Positions 6,882 to 7,237 of a stretch of DNA of 7,237 nucleotides are shown in pieces; the stretch's first letter is position 1, and each line of letters opens with the position of its first letter. Origin of the DNA: JBIOJM01 sp044450785 (GTDB lineage: Bacteria > Planctomycetota > Planctomycetia > Isosphaerales > Isosphaeraceae); contig JBIOJM010000431.1 in NCBI GenBank assembly GCA_044450785.1, positions 1-7,237 on the forward strand. The letters are read 5' to 3'. The notes beneath the pieces were generated by a model. It saw nothing but the letters and a program-made list of their open reading frames with translations, did no database searches and was not told the origin of the DNA. The position numbers were made by a program, and so were the translations under genes.

Positions 6882-7237
6882 ATGAATTTTCCTTTGAGTG
6901 TATTGAAGACGATTCAGGCCATAGGCGTTCTGCTCCGTTACGACGGGGTGAAACGGATGAACTACATGCGGCTCCTGAAATTGCTCTATATCGCGGACCG
7001 TGAGAGCCTTAAAGAGACGGGGCGACCCGTCACGGGAGGGCCGGTGATCGCCATGGAGCGCGGCCCAGTGCTCAAAGAGGTCTACGACCTGATTCTGGGC
7101 CAACATCGAGAGATGTCCCTCTGGTCCCAGTTCTACCGCAAGGAAAGATATGACCTGCTCGAACTGGCGGAGCCAGACGTTGGACAACTGTCCAAGTACG
7201 AGATCGGCAAACTTCAGGAAGTCGCCAAGACCTACCA
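6882..7237 (+). CDS. Panacea-domain protein (DUF4065, SocA-like antitoxin), 3' end beyond window
   Basis: The ATG at 6882 follows a strong ribosome binding site, GGAAGGAG, with 7-8 nt spacing. The 118 residues visible carry the hallmarks of the Panacea/DUF4065 domain: an N-terminal helix, KLLYIADRESLKETGRP (33-49), and AMERGPVLKEVYDLI (57-71), including the conserved Gly-Pro-Val. This domain is known as an antitoxin module that neutralises many unrelated toxins, and as the SocA antitoxin that acts as a proteolytic adaptor. By inference this is the antitoxin half of a toxin-antitoxin pair. No toxin gene is visible upstream on either strand within this window, so any partner should lie to the right. 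The gene is divergent from uvrC. The domain also occurs in proteins not shown to be antitoxins, including some phage proteins. Confidence 0.85.
   Translation, partial: MNFPLSVLKTIQAIGVLLRYDGVKRMNYMRLLKLLYIADRESLKETGRPVTGGPVIAMERGPVLKEVYDLILGQHREMSLWSQFYRKERYDLLELAEPDVGQLSKYEIGKLQEVAKTY

Noticed and set aside
6813..7187. A 124-codon minus-strand frame at the right end
   Set aside because: It is antisense to the Panacea-domain gene, which has a strong ribosome binding site and clear family motifs.

Overview
The window is GC-rich DNA with strongly G/C-ending codons. It reads as a bacterial chromosome, most likely a planctomycete of the Isosphaeraceae type. The main support is the secreted, family-expanded acetylxylan-esterase-like hydrolase at the left end, whose motifs and layout I associate with that group. 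This placement is an inference from memory, not a search result.

Layout. Five genes lie on the minus strand and are read right to left: uvrC (6508-5174), a 102-residue unknown gene overlapping the uvrC stop as ATGA (5177-4869), an ABC-F ATPase of the Uup type (4818-2896), a PPP-like metallophosphoesterase (2811-1948), and a secreted alpha/beta hydrolase (1856 to beyond base 1, so its C-terminus is missing). The gaps after the overlap are 50, 84 and 91 bp. No stem followed by a T-run was seen between them, so at least partial co-transcription is possible. The functions (DNA repair, ribosome-associated ATPase, phosphoesterase, exported esterase) do not form one obvious pathway.

Right end. From base 6509 to 6881 no intact gene is visible. 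This stretch holds a possible uvrC promoter pointing left. It also holds a start-less 27-codon coding remnant on the plus strand that resembles the end of a small antitoxin-like protein, and a possible promoter pointing right. A Panacea-domain (DUF4065, SocA-like antitoxin) gene then starts at 6882 behind a strong ribosome binding site and runs off the window.

The points most worth a second look are these: the UvrC ends just after its RNase H-like nuclease domain and has no helix-hairpin-helix tail; the unknown small gene is translationally coupled to it; and the Panacea gene sits beside an apparently decayed antitoxin-like fragment with no toxin visible on its upstream side. I see no CRISPR array, insertion sequence, tRNA or rRNA. 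The window is mostly ordinary core and accessory genome, and I do not claim a new system.
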